64,000 nt of DNA from positions 434,001-498,000 of the forward strand of contig CANNCY010000002.1 in NCBI GenBank assembly GCA_947503335.1. The letters run 5' to 3'. Shown here piece after piece: positions 55,130 to 63,043 of this stretch. Numbering within the stretch: position 1 is the stretch's first letter; each line of letters starts with the position of its first letter. Below the pieces are notes generated by a model. The model made no database searches, was not told the origin of the DNA, and worked only from the letters and a program-made list of their open reading frames with translations. Source of the DNA: an uncultured Pseudomonadales bacterium (GTDB lineage: Bacteria > Pseudomonadota > Gammaproteobacteria > Pseudomonadales > CANNCY01). The position numbers and the translations under genes were made by a program.

Positions 55130-56434
55130 CTATTTGTTGTAGCCAACTGGATATTCAGTTACCCAACGATAAAACAGCTCAACACCGGTCTTCATGGCGC
55201 CGTCTTGTACTGCAAACTCAGGGGTGTGATGGGCCGGTGCTTGATCGGCAGGTATCTTAGGGTCGCGCCCGCCTAAGAATACATATACACCGGGCACTTC
55301 TTGTTGAAAGAAACTAAAGTCTTCGGCACCAGTTACCGCGCGGCGTTCGAACACCATGTCTTTGCCTGCAGCACGCTCCATAATAGGTAACACTGCTTTA
55401 GTTAACGCTGGATTATTGTAAGTAACGGGGTACGACGCACTATAGGGTAGCTCTAGTTTGATCTCGGTACCCGTGGCCTCAGCGATGCCATTAACGCGGC
55501 GATGCATGCCCTCGAAAACCTTGGCGCGCATATCTTTGTCAAAGGTTCTAATGGTACCCAGCATTTCTACTTCGTTAGGAATGATATTAGAACGCACACC
55601 ACCATGAATAGCCCCAACCGTGACCACAGCACCCGCTTCAATCAACATCGCTTCGCGGCTTACAATCGTCTGAATCTGGTTAATTAATTGCGCAGACGTT
55701 ACCACTGGGTCAATGCCTGCCCATGGGTAAGCACCATGCACCTGCTTGCCTTTTACCGTGATTTTAAAATCATCGACGCCAGCCATAATACCCTTGGTGC
55801 GATAGCCGATAGCGCCTTCTTCGTCACCCGAACTGATGTGAATGCCAAACACCGATTCAACACCATGCTTGCTAAGTGCGCCTTCAGCTACCATCATTTC
55901 AGCGCCGCCGCCTTCACCCTTTGGCGCGCCCTCTTCGGCCGGCTGAAACAAGAATACAACCTTGCCAGTAAAGCTATCTTTATTACTAGCTAGCAGCTCG
56001 GCAGCACCCATCAACATTGCAACATGCGTATCGTGGCCACAGGCGTGACTAACAGGCACTTGCTCGCCGTTGTACTCGCCCATTGCTGTTGACGCAAAAT
56101 CAACACCCGAGTTTTCTTTGACAGGCAATGCATCCATATCAGCGCGTAACGCCACAACAGGGCCCGGCTTACCAGAATCTAATACGCCCACCACGCCGGT
56201 ATAGGCTACCTTTTCTTCAACCTCAATACCTAAGCCTCGAAGATGTTTAGCCACAAGCGCGGCGGTTTTAAATTCGCGATTTGATAGCTCAGGATTTTGA
56301 TGGATATGATGGCGCCATTCGATCACCTTTGGCTCGATCGATTTAACCATCGACTTAACCGCATCATCTGCGGCCGACAGTGTTGAAAAACAAGACGCGG
56401 CAATAGCGACACCTAGCGTAGACAAGCGGTTCAT
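55130..56434 (-). CDS. Exported M20D metallo-amidohydrolase/peptidase
   Basis: A 434-residue member of the M20D (hippurate hydrolase/IAA-amino acid hydrolase) family with a signal peptide (about 1-21, ending LSA). Metal-binding motifs: VSHACGHDTHVAMLMGAAEL, QPAEEGAPKGEGGG, FGIHISSGDEEG and TGAEDFSFF. A lid/dimerisation domain occupies about 200-320. Releases acyl groups from N-acyl amino acids or short peptides. Heads the M20-M28 operon. Confidence 0.9.
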   Translation of the reverse strand: MNRLSTLGVAIAASCFSTLSAADDAVKSMVKSIEPKVIEWRHHIHQNPELSNREFKTAALVAKHLRGLGIEVEEKVAYTGVVGVLDSGKPGPVVALRADMDALPVKENSGVDFASTAMGEYNGEQVPVSHACGHDTHVAMLMGAAELLASNKDSFTGKVVFLFQPAEEGAPKGEGGGAEMMVAEGALSKHGVESVFGIHISSGDEEGAIGYRTKGIMAGVDDFKITVKGKQVHGAYPWAGIDPVVTSAQLINQIQTIVSREAMLIEAGAVVTVGAIHGGVRSNIIPNEVEMLGTIRTFDKDMRAKVFEGMHRRVNGIAEATGTEIKLELPYSASYPVTYNNPALTKAVLPIMERAAGKDMVFERRAVTGAEDFSFFQQEVPGVYVFLGGRDPKIPADQAPAHHTPEFAVQDGAMKTGVELFYRWVTEYPVGYNK

Positions 56435-56534
56435 ATAGATACCCCTGTGGTTAGTTATTTGATGTTATTGATGCGAGTATACTGCAAACTAATAACGGCT
56501 ACACTGATATAGTATCTCTTTTAAAGGCTTAGAT

Positions 56535-57416
56535 ATGCGTGCTTACATGCCTGCTTTTCGCTCGATATTCTTAATGCTTCTGGGCTTGGTGTTTTCAACC
56601 CAAGCGCTAGCGTCACCTGTTTTCAAAATTAGCAAGGGTGACAACTACTTCTATTTAGGCGGCACCATTCATTTACTGTCTAAAAACGACTACCCGCTGC
56701 CTTCTGCGTTTCAGAGCGCATTTGATGACACAACGACTCTAGTACTTGAAACCGACCTTTCGCATATGTCGTCATCAACGATGCAGCACATCTTAAAAAA
56801 AGAGTTCTTCTATCCGCAACACCATACCGTAAAGCATTACGTCAGTAGCGATACCTACCGACGATTGTCAAAGTCGGTAACAAAAATGGGTCTCAATCTT
56901 GAGCAGCTAGCACGTCTAAGAGCCGGCCCTATGATGGCGCAAATTGTCGTCTTTAAACTGAAATTGATCGGCATCGGTGATAAGGGTGTAGACACTCACT
57001 TTTTAGAGCTCGCCCAGTCTAAAAAAAGTCATCAGCTCGCCTATCTAGAGCCGCTAGAGATGCAGATGAAAGTACTTGCTAGCTTGGGTAAGGGCGACGA
57101 AGACCGCTATCTAGCCCTAGCGCTAGACGATCTAGATCGTGTCGACACTATGTTCAGGCAAATGGTGCGCGAATGGCGAAATTGGGACGAAAGCGCCCTA
57201 GACCAGAACTCACTCGCGCCAATGCGAGAAGGCTTTAAACCTGCATATAAAGCGCTAGTCATTGATCGCAACAATCGCTGGATGGGCTCACTCGAGACGT
57301 TTGCCCAAACCCAAGAACGTGAGTTGGTGCTAGTAGGGGCATTACATTTAGTAGGCCCTGACGGGCTACTAACAAAACTAAAGGCCCGAGGATACACTGT
57401 TACCCAGATGCACTAA
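56535..57416 (+). CDS. TraB/GumN-family exported protein
   Basis: A 293-residue protein with signal peptide (about 1-26, ending ALA). TraB/GumN signatures: YFYLGGTIHLLSKNDYPLP (GxxH) and the closing LVLVGALHLVGPDGLLTKLKARGYTV (second GxxH). Related to TIKI metalloproteases, in which these histidines bind metal, but bacterial function is unproven. Convergent with the next gene, 10 bp apart. Confidence 0.88.
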   Translation: MRAYMPAFRSIFLMLLGLVFSTQALASPVFKISKGDNYFYLGGTIHLLSKNDYPLPSAFQSAFDDTTTLVLETDLSHMSSSTMQHILKKEFFYPQHHTVKHYVSSDTYRRLSKSVTKMGLNLEQLARLRAGPMMAQIVVFKLKLIGIGDKGVDTHFLELAQSKKSHQLAYLEPLEMQMKVLASLGKGDEDRYLALALDDLDRVDTMFRQMVREWRNWDESALDQNSLAPMREGFKPAYKALVIDRNNRWMGSLETFAQTQERELVLVGALHLVGPDGLLTKLKARGYTVTQMH

Positions 57417-57426
57417 CCCATAAACC

Positions 57427-57867
57427 CTAAAGCCGAACTTTAGCAACAACGCGCCGCTGATCGTCTAATAGATAGAAATGGGCGTTGGCTCCTAGACGGG
57501 TAAAGGGGCGATAGTGCAGATATCTGGGCCCACATATATCGATGACCACTTGCTCACCCAACCTATAGGGTTGATCGACGGTCTCGCGGTACCATTGATA
57601 GTGAGCGAAATGGGTAATACGTGTGTCGGCGCCCAACACAGACATGAGGTGATCAGCATCACCCAACCCCACAATTTGACCATCTTTAACCGCGATGCCC
57701 GGCTCAATCATGCAATCAAATGAATATTGAAGAATATTTGCATCATAAACAACGACGCCACTGGCTGGTGCAAAACGACTGGCTACCGTAGGCCAAACCA
57801 GTATGTATAACCAGCTGAAGAAGATGAGATATTTTGCGGTGCGATCTAGCAGTGTGTCGGCTAACAT
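57427..57867 (-). CDS. Hypothetical protein with N-terminal membrane anchor
   Basis: A 146-residue protein I do not recognise. Residues about 10-30 (KYLIFFSWLYILVWPTVASR) form one membrane segment or signal anchor; the remainder is a small, probably beta-rich domain with AVKDGQIVGLGDADHLM and a closing LLDDQRRVVAKVRL. It fits exactly between GumN and the PuuB-like gene and has a coding-like codon pattern. It starts 39 bp after the end of the PuuB-like gene, so it could be its downstream operon partner. Confidence 0.65.
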   Translation of the reverse strand: MLADTLLDRTAKYLIFFSWLYILVWPTVASRFAPASGVVVYDANILQYSFDCMIEPGIAVKDGQIVGLGDADHLMSVLGADTRITHFAHYQWYRETVDQPYRLGEQVVIDICGPRYLHYRPFTRLGANAHFYLLDDQRRVVAKVRL

Positions 57868-57906
57868 TGAACCATGCTAACCGACACCCAAGGCTGTCAC
57901 TAAGGA

Positions 57907-59199
57907 TTAACGAAAACGCTCGGCAAACTTATACCACTGCATGCCAAGAGCAAGCGCCTGGTTACCGAACCACTCGGGCAACGGAATACGCCAGTGCCAC
58001 ATATCAGCAAAGTAATCATATTCGGTCATGTCACCCGCCACCGCATTGGCCATGATTTCACTCATGATATGCGTCGTAGCAACACCATGACCTGAGTAAC
58101 CTTGCTGGTAATAAACGTTGTCAGACACCTTACCTAACTGCGGAATACGATTGATTACAATGGCTGCCATGCCGGTCCATTCATAATCGATGTTAACGCC
58201 TTTTAATTGCGGGAACACACGCTCTAATGCAGGTCTTAGCTCGCCCGACACTGATTTTGAATCAACACCAGAGTAGTTTGTACCACCACCAAACATTAAG
58301 CGGTTGTCTGCCGTTAAACGATAGTAGTCGAGCACGAATCGGCAATCATACACAGCCAGATCCTTGGGGTTGATCGACTGCACTAACTCGTCAGATAGTA
58401 CTTCGGTCGCCATATTGCCGAGCGATGCTGGCAATACTCGGCCCATCATTTTAGGTCGCTCTAGACGGTGGTATGCGTTACCCGCTAGTACTACCTTGTT
58501 TGCAGTGATCGAGCCCTTCTCAGTAATCACTTTGGGTAGGTCACCGTGCTCGATTTTGATCACATTACTATGTTCAAAAATTTGTGCACCCAACGAGACA
58601 GCGGCCTTGGCCTCACCTAAGCACAGATTAACCGAATGCAGATGCATATTGCGCGTATTTAACAAGCCACCATAGTATACATCGGTACCTAGGTACTCGG
58701 GCATCTCTTCTTTTGAGATCATTTTAAGGTGATCGCCCATGTCACGCGCATGACCTTCGTCATGGGTTGCCTGCAGCTCTTTCATATGGCTTGGCTGGTA
58801 AGCCGTATGTAAGTGACCGTACTTTAAGTCGCAGTCGATACCGTATTTTTCGATACGCCCTTTGATAATGTCGTGCCCACGCCAGCGCATACGCCATACG
58901 TAGTCTTCGGCTTCTTGCTTACCAATGCGCTTGCTCAATTGCTTGATCATTGCTTCGTCGCCCGACAGGCTACCGGTGATCTGACCGCCATTTCGACCAG
59001 TTGCGCCCCAAGCAACCTTGTTGGCTTCGACCACGGCTACCTTAAAGCCTTTTTCAGCAAGCTCTAGAGCGGTGTTGATACCACTAAAGCCACCACCAAT
59101 AATCGCTACGTCTACACGTAGGTGATCTGTTAACTCAGGGTAATCAGACTCTTGATTGATAGTCGCGTTGTAATACGAATTGCAGCGAGGTTCAGACAT
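57907..59199 (-). CDS. DAO-family FAD oxidoreductase, PuuB-like
   Basis: A 430-residue D-amino-acid-oxidase-fold flavoprotein. FAD-binding IIGGGFSGINTALELAEKG near residue 32, then WGATGRNGGQITGSLSGDE, which is characteristic of gamma-glutamylputrescine oxidase PuuB and related amine oxidases; the closing block is YYQQGYSGHGVATTHIMSEI. It would oxidise a secondary or primary amine to an aldehyde, releasing H2O2. No puuA, puuC or puuD is next to it, so the substrate is open. Divergent from the GlcG-like gene across 168 bp. Confidence 0.82.
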   Translation of the reverse strand: MSEPRCNSYYNATINQESDYPELTDHLRVDVAIIGGGFSGINTALELAEKGFKVAVVEANKVAWGATGRNGGQITGSLSGDEAMIKQLSKRIGKQEAEDYVWRMRWRGHDIIKGRIEKYGIDCDLKYGHLHTAYQPSHMKELQATHDEGHARDMGDHLKMISKEEMPEYLGTDVYYGGLLNTRNMHLHSVNLCLGEAKAAVSLGAQIFEHSNVIKIEHGDLPKVITEKGSITANKVVLAGNAYHRLERPKMMGRVLPASLGNMATEVLSDELVQSINPKDLAVYDCRFVLDYYRLTADNRLMFGGGTNYSGVDSKSVSGELRPALERVFPQLKGVNIDYEWTGMAAIVINRIPQLGKVSDNVYYQQGYSGHGVATTHIMSEIMANAVAGDMTEYDYFADMWHWRIPLPEWFGNQALALGMQWYKFAERFR

Positions 59200-59367
59200 A
59201 GCAAATACATCAATTTGTTTAATATTTTCAACATTTTACCACTCGTTGGCGATTTTATTCAACGAACCAATTGCGTTTCATGCCTATTTGAAATCGGTCA
59301 ACGCCCTTGTTTCATAGGTGTTTGAACAATATATTTATATTTTAAATACCTAATAAGCGATACAAAT

Positions 59368-59790
59368 ATGCAATCTATTTTACGATTATCTCTAGATGAT
59401 GCGCGCGACATTGCAAGCGCAGCTGCCTTAAAAGCCGTCGAGATTGGCGTGCCTATGTGTATTTGCGTAACTGACGAATCGGGCAATCCGATCGTGCTAG
59501 AACGCATGGACGGTGGCAAGGTAACCAGTATCACCATAGCTCAAGACAAAGCTTTTACGGCTGCCGCAGCTCGAAAAGCAACCCATGAATACAACGCTGC
59601 ATGCATTCCTGGCAATCTGGCCTACGGTATTCACACCGAGGTGGGTGGCCGAATCAGTACAGTGGGGGGTGGTTTGCCCATCTGGGTAGATGGGCAAGTG
59701 GTTGGCGGCATCGGTGTTAGCTCGGGCACGCCGCAACAAGATATGCAGGTGGCCGAGGCCGGCGCTGCAGCTATCATGGCGACCGCCTAA
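59368..59790 (+). CDS. GlcG/HbpS-family protein
   Basis: A 140-residue DUF336 protein: LSLDDARDIASAAALKAVEI, VTDESGNPIVLERMDG, IAQDKAFTAAAARKAT and the closing GGGLPIWVDGQVVGGIGVSSG. Relatives include GlcG of glycolate operons, HbpS (haem/cobalamin-binding) and proteins found in many aromatic and diol catabolism clusters. Function is not settled. It lies between the PuuB-like gene (divergent) and the SnoaL gene (convergent, 15 bp away). Confidence 0.87.
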   Translation: MQSILRLSLDDARDIASAAALKAVEIGVPMCICVTDESGNPIVLERMDGGKVTSITIAQDKAFTAAAARKATHEYNAACIPGNLAYGIHTEVGGRISTVGGGLPIWVDGQVVGGIGVSSGTPQQDMQVAEAGAAAIMATA

Positions 59791-59805
59791 GCGTTTAGTT
59801 TAAGC

Positions 59806-60810
59806 CTAGGGGTTTAATATCCGCTTGGTGCGCTCGATAATATCGACGCCCTGCTGCTTTAGCCAGTAGGGGATGTCGATCAATACCCAGTTTTCTTTTA
59901 ACTTATCGCCTTCACGACGGTACACGTCGACAACGCGCATATCTGCGCGAACACCGCCACCAGGCAAACCCATAAACCCGCCAGTATTGGTATTAGAAAG
60001 ATTTGGCCAACCAAAGAAGCAGGCGTAATTGCCTTCAGCAAAACGACTTACGTGACCATTGAATACCTTATCAGCCAAGTTCTCTCTAAATGGATACTGA
60101 TGCTGTTCTTGATAACGGCGAATTGTATAGGTGGCGCCGATGCCCGCAGGGCCATACCAAATCATATCGTCGTGCCAGGTGCGTGCTAACAATTCTGGTG
60201 GGCAGTTATCATTACCCGAGCGATTTAACTCACTTAGGTCGTCGATCATTTTGTTTAATACAGCAAGAGTCTTTTCGCCTTCAGCAGAGTCATGATCGCC
60301 AAACTGTAACCCGTCGTGAGTTTGCGGCCCAGGGTAGACAAAACTCGCCCCTGTCTGTGGCGGCAATGGGTTGATACCGTGCTGATGCATTACGCCGATA
60401 ATATCGATCCAAAGGCCGGTCTTAACTATTTTGCCGTTGCTGACGCAGTTAAATTCGGCATAGCGAATCATCGCCATTTTTCGATGACCACGAATACCCA
60501 TCCACTCGCCATCATGAAGGCCCATAAAATGACCCATGCTCATTACCCAGTTATCGCCATCGATCTCTGAGGTGCCGGCCATAAATACATCTTCTCGGCG
60601 CTGCAAGCCTGTAAAGGCTTCGTATAAAGGCTGCCATACCACCTCGGCCACGTCGTCAGCCGACGAACGCTCGTTATAGGGGTACACGCCATAGAATTGA
60701 TAATCGTCGCTGATGTACTTGTTAAGTACATCTTTTACGGTTTCTGCCGAGGCATTTGCCATCTCGGCAAAGTATTCGCGCACTAGTTGCTTTTCAGTTT
60801 GATAAGACAC
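59806..60810 (-). CDS. Double SnoaL/NTF2-like protein
   Basis: A 334-residue protein with two SnoaL-like domains, about 1-145 and 175-325. Each has a helical start (LVREYFAEMANASAETVKDV; LLARTWHDDMIWYGPAGIGA) and a closing beta-sheet. SnoaL folds act as aldol cyclases, isomerases, dehydratases or binding proteins. Such two-domain SnoaL proteins are often annotated 'nuclear transport factor 2 family'. The role here is unknown, but it lies 35 bp after the SDR gene on the same strand, so it probably acts on the SDR substrate or product. Confidence 0.82.
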   Translation of the reverse strand: MSYQTEKQLVREYFAEMANASAETVKDVLNKYISDDYQFYGVYPYNERSSADDVAEVVWQPLYEAFTGLQRREDVFMAGTSEIDGDNWVMSMGHFMGLHDGEWMGIRGHRKMAMIRYAEFNCVSNGKIVKTGLWIDIIGVMHQHGINPLPPQTGASFVYPGPQTHDGLQFGDHDSAEGEKTLAVLNKMIDDLSELNRSGNDNCPPELLARTWHDDMIWYGPAGIGATYTIRRYQEQHQYPFRENLADKVFNGHVSRFAEGNYACFFGWPNLSNTNTGGFMGLPGGGVRADMRVVDVYRREGDKLKENWVLIDIPYWLKQQGVDIIERTKRILNP

Positions 60811-60845
60811 GTTATTTACCTCTTATTGTGCTGCTCTTTTGACGT

Positions 60846-61610
60846 TTATTGGGCGGTCCAACCGCCATCGACCTTATAGCAACTGCCTGTTACAAGCTGT
60901 GCCGCATCTGACGCCAAAAATACGACCGTGTAGGCCACATCATTAGGCTTGCCCACTCGCCCCAATGGAATACGGTCGTTTACAAATTGCTGAAACTCGG
61001 GCTTTTCGAACATAGGCGCTGTCATCGGTGTTTCGATAAAAGTGGGGCCAACCGAATTAACACGAATATTGTCGGGGGCAAGCTCTACACCCATAGCCTT
61101 AGTTAAGCCTTCGATCGCATGCTTAGTCATACAATAGACGGTACGACCCGGCGAGCCAACATGGCCCATTTGCGAGCTGATATTGATGATACTGCCGCCA
61201 TTGCCGACCTTTTGCATGTGGCGTGCCGCGTGCTGGGCTGCCTTAAATAATGAGCGCACGTTAAGCGCTAGCATGCGATCTAGCACTTCGTCGTCTACAT
61301 CAACAAACGGCTGCGGCGTGTTGGTACCTACGTTGTTAACCAACACATCTAGTGTGCTCATTTGGTCAACGTATTGCAAAAACTGACTGCTAGCTGCGTC
61401 CATAACTACTGGTACCAGGCGATCGCCTAATGCTTCTTTTAGGCTTTCAAGATCTGATTGTGTGCGTGCCACTGCGTGAACAGTAGCGCCAGCCGCCACT
61501 AACTGTTCGGCACAAGCTCGCCCAATACCCTTGCCAGCGCCCGTCACTAATGCGACCTTACCTGCCAGTAGCTCTGGCGAAAAAACTGTATTCATTGACT
61601 TCGAAACCAT
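60846..61610 (-). CDS. Short-chain dehydrogenase/reductase
   Basis: A 254-residue classical SDR. Cofactor motif VTGAGKGIGRA (TGxxxGxG), NNVGTN, catalytic Ser in INISSQMGHVG and YxxxK in YCMTKHA, then IRVNSVGPTFIETPM. An Ala-Arg after the second strand (VHAVART) allows NADP use. First gene of an SDR-SnoaL operon divergent from the HisD-like gene and its LacI regulator across 146 bp. It may be a partner dehydrogenase for the HisD paralogue, as HpsO/HpsP are for HpsN, but this is inference. ATG five codons inside (61595) is an alternative start. Confidence 0.88.
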   Translation of the reverse strand: MVSKSMNTVFSPELLAGKVALVTGAGKGIGRACAEQLVAAGATVHAVARTQSDLESLKEALGDRLVPVVMDAASSQFLQYVDQMSTLDVLVNNVGTNTPQPFVDVDDEVLDRMLALNVRSLFKAAQHAARHMQKVGNGGSIINISSQMGHVGSPGRTVYCMTKHAIEGLTKAMGVELAPDNIRVNSVGPTFIETPMTAPMFEKPEFQQFVNDRIPLGRVGKPNDVAYTVVFLASDAAQLVTGSCYKVDGGWTAQ

Positions 61611-61756
61611 TATTGTACTAATTGCTTAAATACTGCGATTGACAGAAGTATAAGCAGATAGTCGCAAAAGATAAACGGGCACATATTGCATTCGAAGTCA
61701 TTAGACTCTATTCTTCTGCCCATAAAAGCGTATAAGACCCATATATCGAGGTAATA

Positions 61757-63043
61757 ATGATTAGAAAGATTAAAGACGGCATCGACGTAGAGATTGCACT
61801 AGATAATGACCGCAAAGTTCGTGAGATTGTAGAGAACATTCTTGGCGACATCGAATCGCGTGGCGACGAAGCAGTAAAAGAGTATGCTAAGAAGTTCGAT
61901 AACTACGAAGCAGAAAGCTTTCGCCTAAGCCCAGAGCAAATCAAGGCAGCTTACGACCGTCTTGACCAAAGCGTTATCGATGACATCAAGTTCGCACAAG
62001 ACCAGGTTCGCAACTTTGCGCAGATTCAGCGCGATTCAATGAAAGACGTTGAAGTAGAGACGCTACCGGGCGTTGTACTGGGTCACAAACATATTCCAAT
62101 GAACTCTGTAGGTTGCTACGTACCCGGTGGTAAGTACCCACTAGTTGCGTCTGCACACATGAGTGTTGCTACTGCTAAAGTAGCTGGTGTTAAGCGCATC
62201 ATCGCTTGTGCCCCACCATTTAATGGCGAACCAAACCCTGCCATCGTAGTGGCAATGGACATGGCCGGTGCTGACGAAATCTACTGCATGGGCGGCGTTC
62301 AGGCCATCGGTGCAATGGCGATTGGCACTGAAACAATCGCACCTGTAGACATGCTAGTTGGCCCAGGTAACGCATTTGTTGCCGAAGCTAAGCGCCAACT
62401 ATTTGGTCGCGTTGGTATCGATCTATTTGCAGGCCCAACTGAAACCCTAGTAATTGCTGACGAGACAGTAGACGGCGAACTATGTGCCACTGACCTACTA
62501 GGTCAAGCCGAGCATGGCCCTAACTCACCAGCGGTTCTGTTAACTAATAGCGAGCAACTTGCTAAAGACACTGTTGCTGCTATCGAAGAACAACTAAAGA
62601 CACTACCGACTGCAGAGATTGCAGGTAAGGCATGGGAAGACTACGGTCAGATCTATGTTTGCGACACCTACGAAGAAATGGTTCAACAAGCTGATGAGCT
62701 AGCATCTGAGCACGTTCAGGTAATGACTAAAGATCCTCAGTACTTTGCAGACAACATGACTAACTACGGTGCACTGTTCTTGGGTGAAGAAACCAACGTT
62801 TCTTACGGCGATAAAGTGGTTGGTACCAACCATACGCTACCAACCAAGAAGGCAGCACGATATACTGGCGGCTTATGGGTAGGTAAATTTATCAAAACCT
62901 GTACCTTCCAGCGTCTGACCAAAGAAGGCTCTCACATGATTGGCGAATACTGTTCGCGTCTGTGTGCCCTTGAAGGCTTTGCTGGCCACAAGGCACAGGC
63001 AGACATTCGTGTAGAGCGCTATGGCAAAGAACTTAACAAATAA
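61757..63043 (+). CDS. HisD paralogue, possibly sulfopropanediol-type dehydrogenase (HpsN-like)
   Basis: A 428-residue histidinol dehydrogenase-superfamily enzyme. Zinc ligands and bases align with E. coli HisD: Gln250 and His253 in GQAEHGP, Glu318-His319 in SEHVQV, Asp352, NHTLPT and His411 in GFAGHKAQ. The flanking sequence [14 protein letters not shown] differs from true HisD (usually AGPSE), and no his gene is nearby. The nearest described use is HpsN, which oxidises 2,3-dihydroxypropane-1-sulfonate to sulfolactate; other diols are possible. The next gene, a LacI regulator, starts inside its 3' end, and SDR and SnoaL genes are divergent. So an inducible catabolic enzyme, substrate unproven. 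Confidence 0.83.
   Translation: MIRKIKDGIDVEIALDNDRKVREIVENILGDIESRGDEAVKEYAKKFDNYEAESFRLSPEQIKAAYDRLDQSVIDDIKFAQDQVRNFAQIQRDSMKDVEVETLPGVVLGHKHIPMNSVGCYVPGGKYPLVASAHMSVATAKVAGVKRIIACAPPFNGEPNPAIVVAMDMAGADEIYCMGGVQAIGAMAIGTETIAPVDMLVGPGNAFVAEAKRQLFGRVGIDLFAGPTETLVIADETVDGELCATDLLGQAEHGPNSPAVLLTNSEQLAKDTVAAIEEQLKTLPTAEIAGKAWEDYGQIYVCDTYEEMVQQADELASEHVQVMTKDPQYFADNMTNYGALFLGEETNVSYGDKVVGTNHTLPTKKAARYTGGLWVGKFIKTCTFQRLTKEGSHMIGEYCSRLCALEGFAGHKAQADIRVERYGKELNK

Larger units (their letters stand above)
49..61523. repeat. Dispersed 7-mer GGGCGAG (usually GGGCGAG followed by T or C)
   Basis: About 56 copies counted by eye, 25 as GGGCGAG and 31 as CTCGCCC on the plus strand. First copies at 49, 252, 1140, 1152, 2019, 2101, 2121, 2223; last at 58240, 60344, 60956 and 61517. 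The base after the core is T in 35 and C in 16. Occurs in both strands of core and accessory genes and in a few gaps (for example 43189). Assuming about 47% G+C and independent bases, about 6 would be expected in 64 kb. Confidence 0.8.

Noticed and set aside
61611-61756. LacI operator between the SDR and HisD-like genes
   Set aside because: I searched for a CG-centred palindrome of 14-20 bp and found none convincing.
61757-63043. True histidinol dehydrogenase HisD
   Set aside because: Catalytic residues match, but there is no his operon, a LacI regulator and SDR/SnoaL genes surround it, and AGPTE replaces the usual AGPSE.
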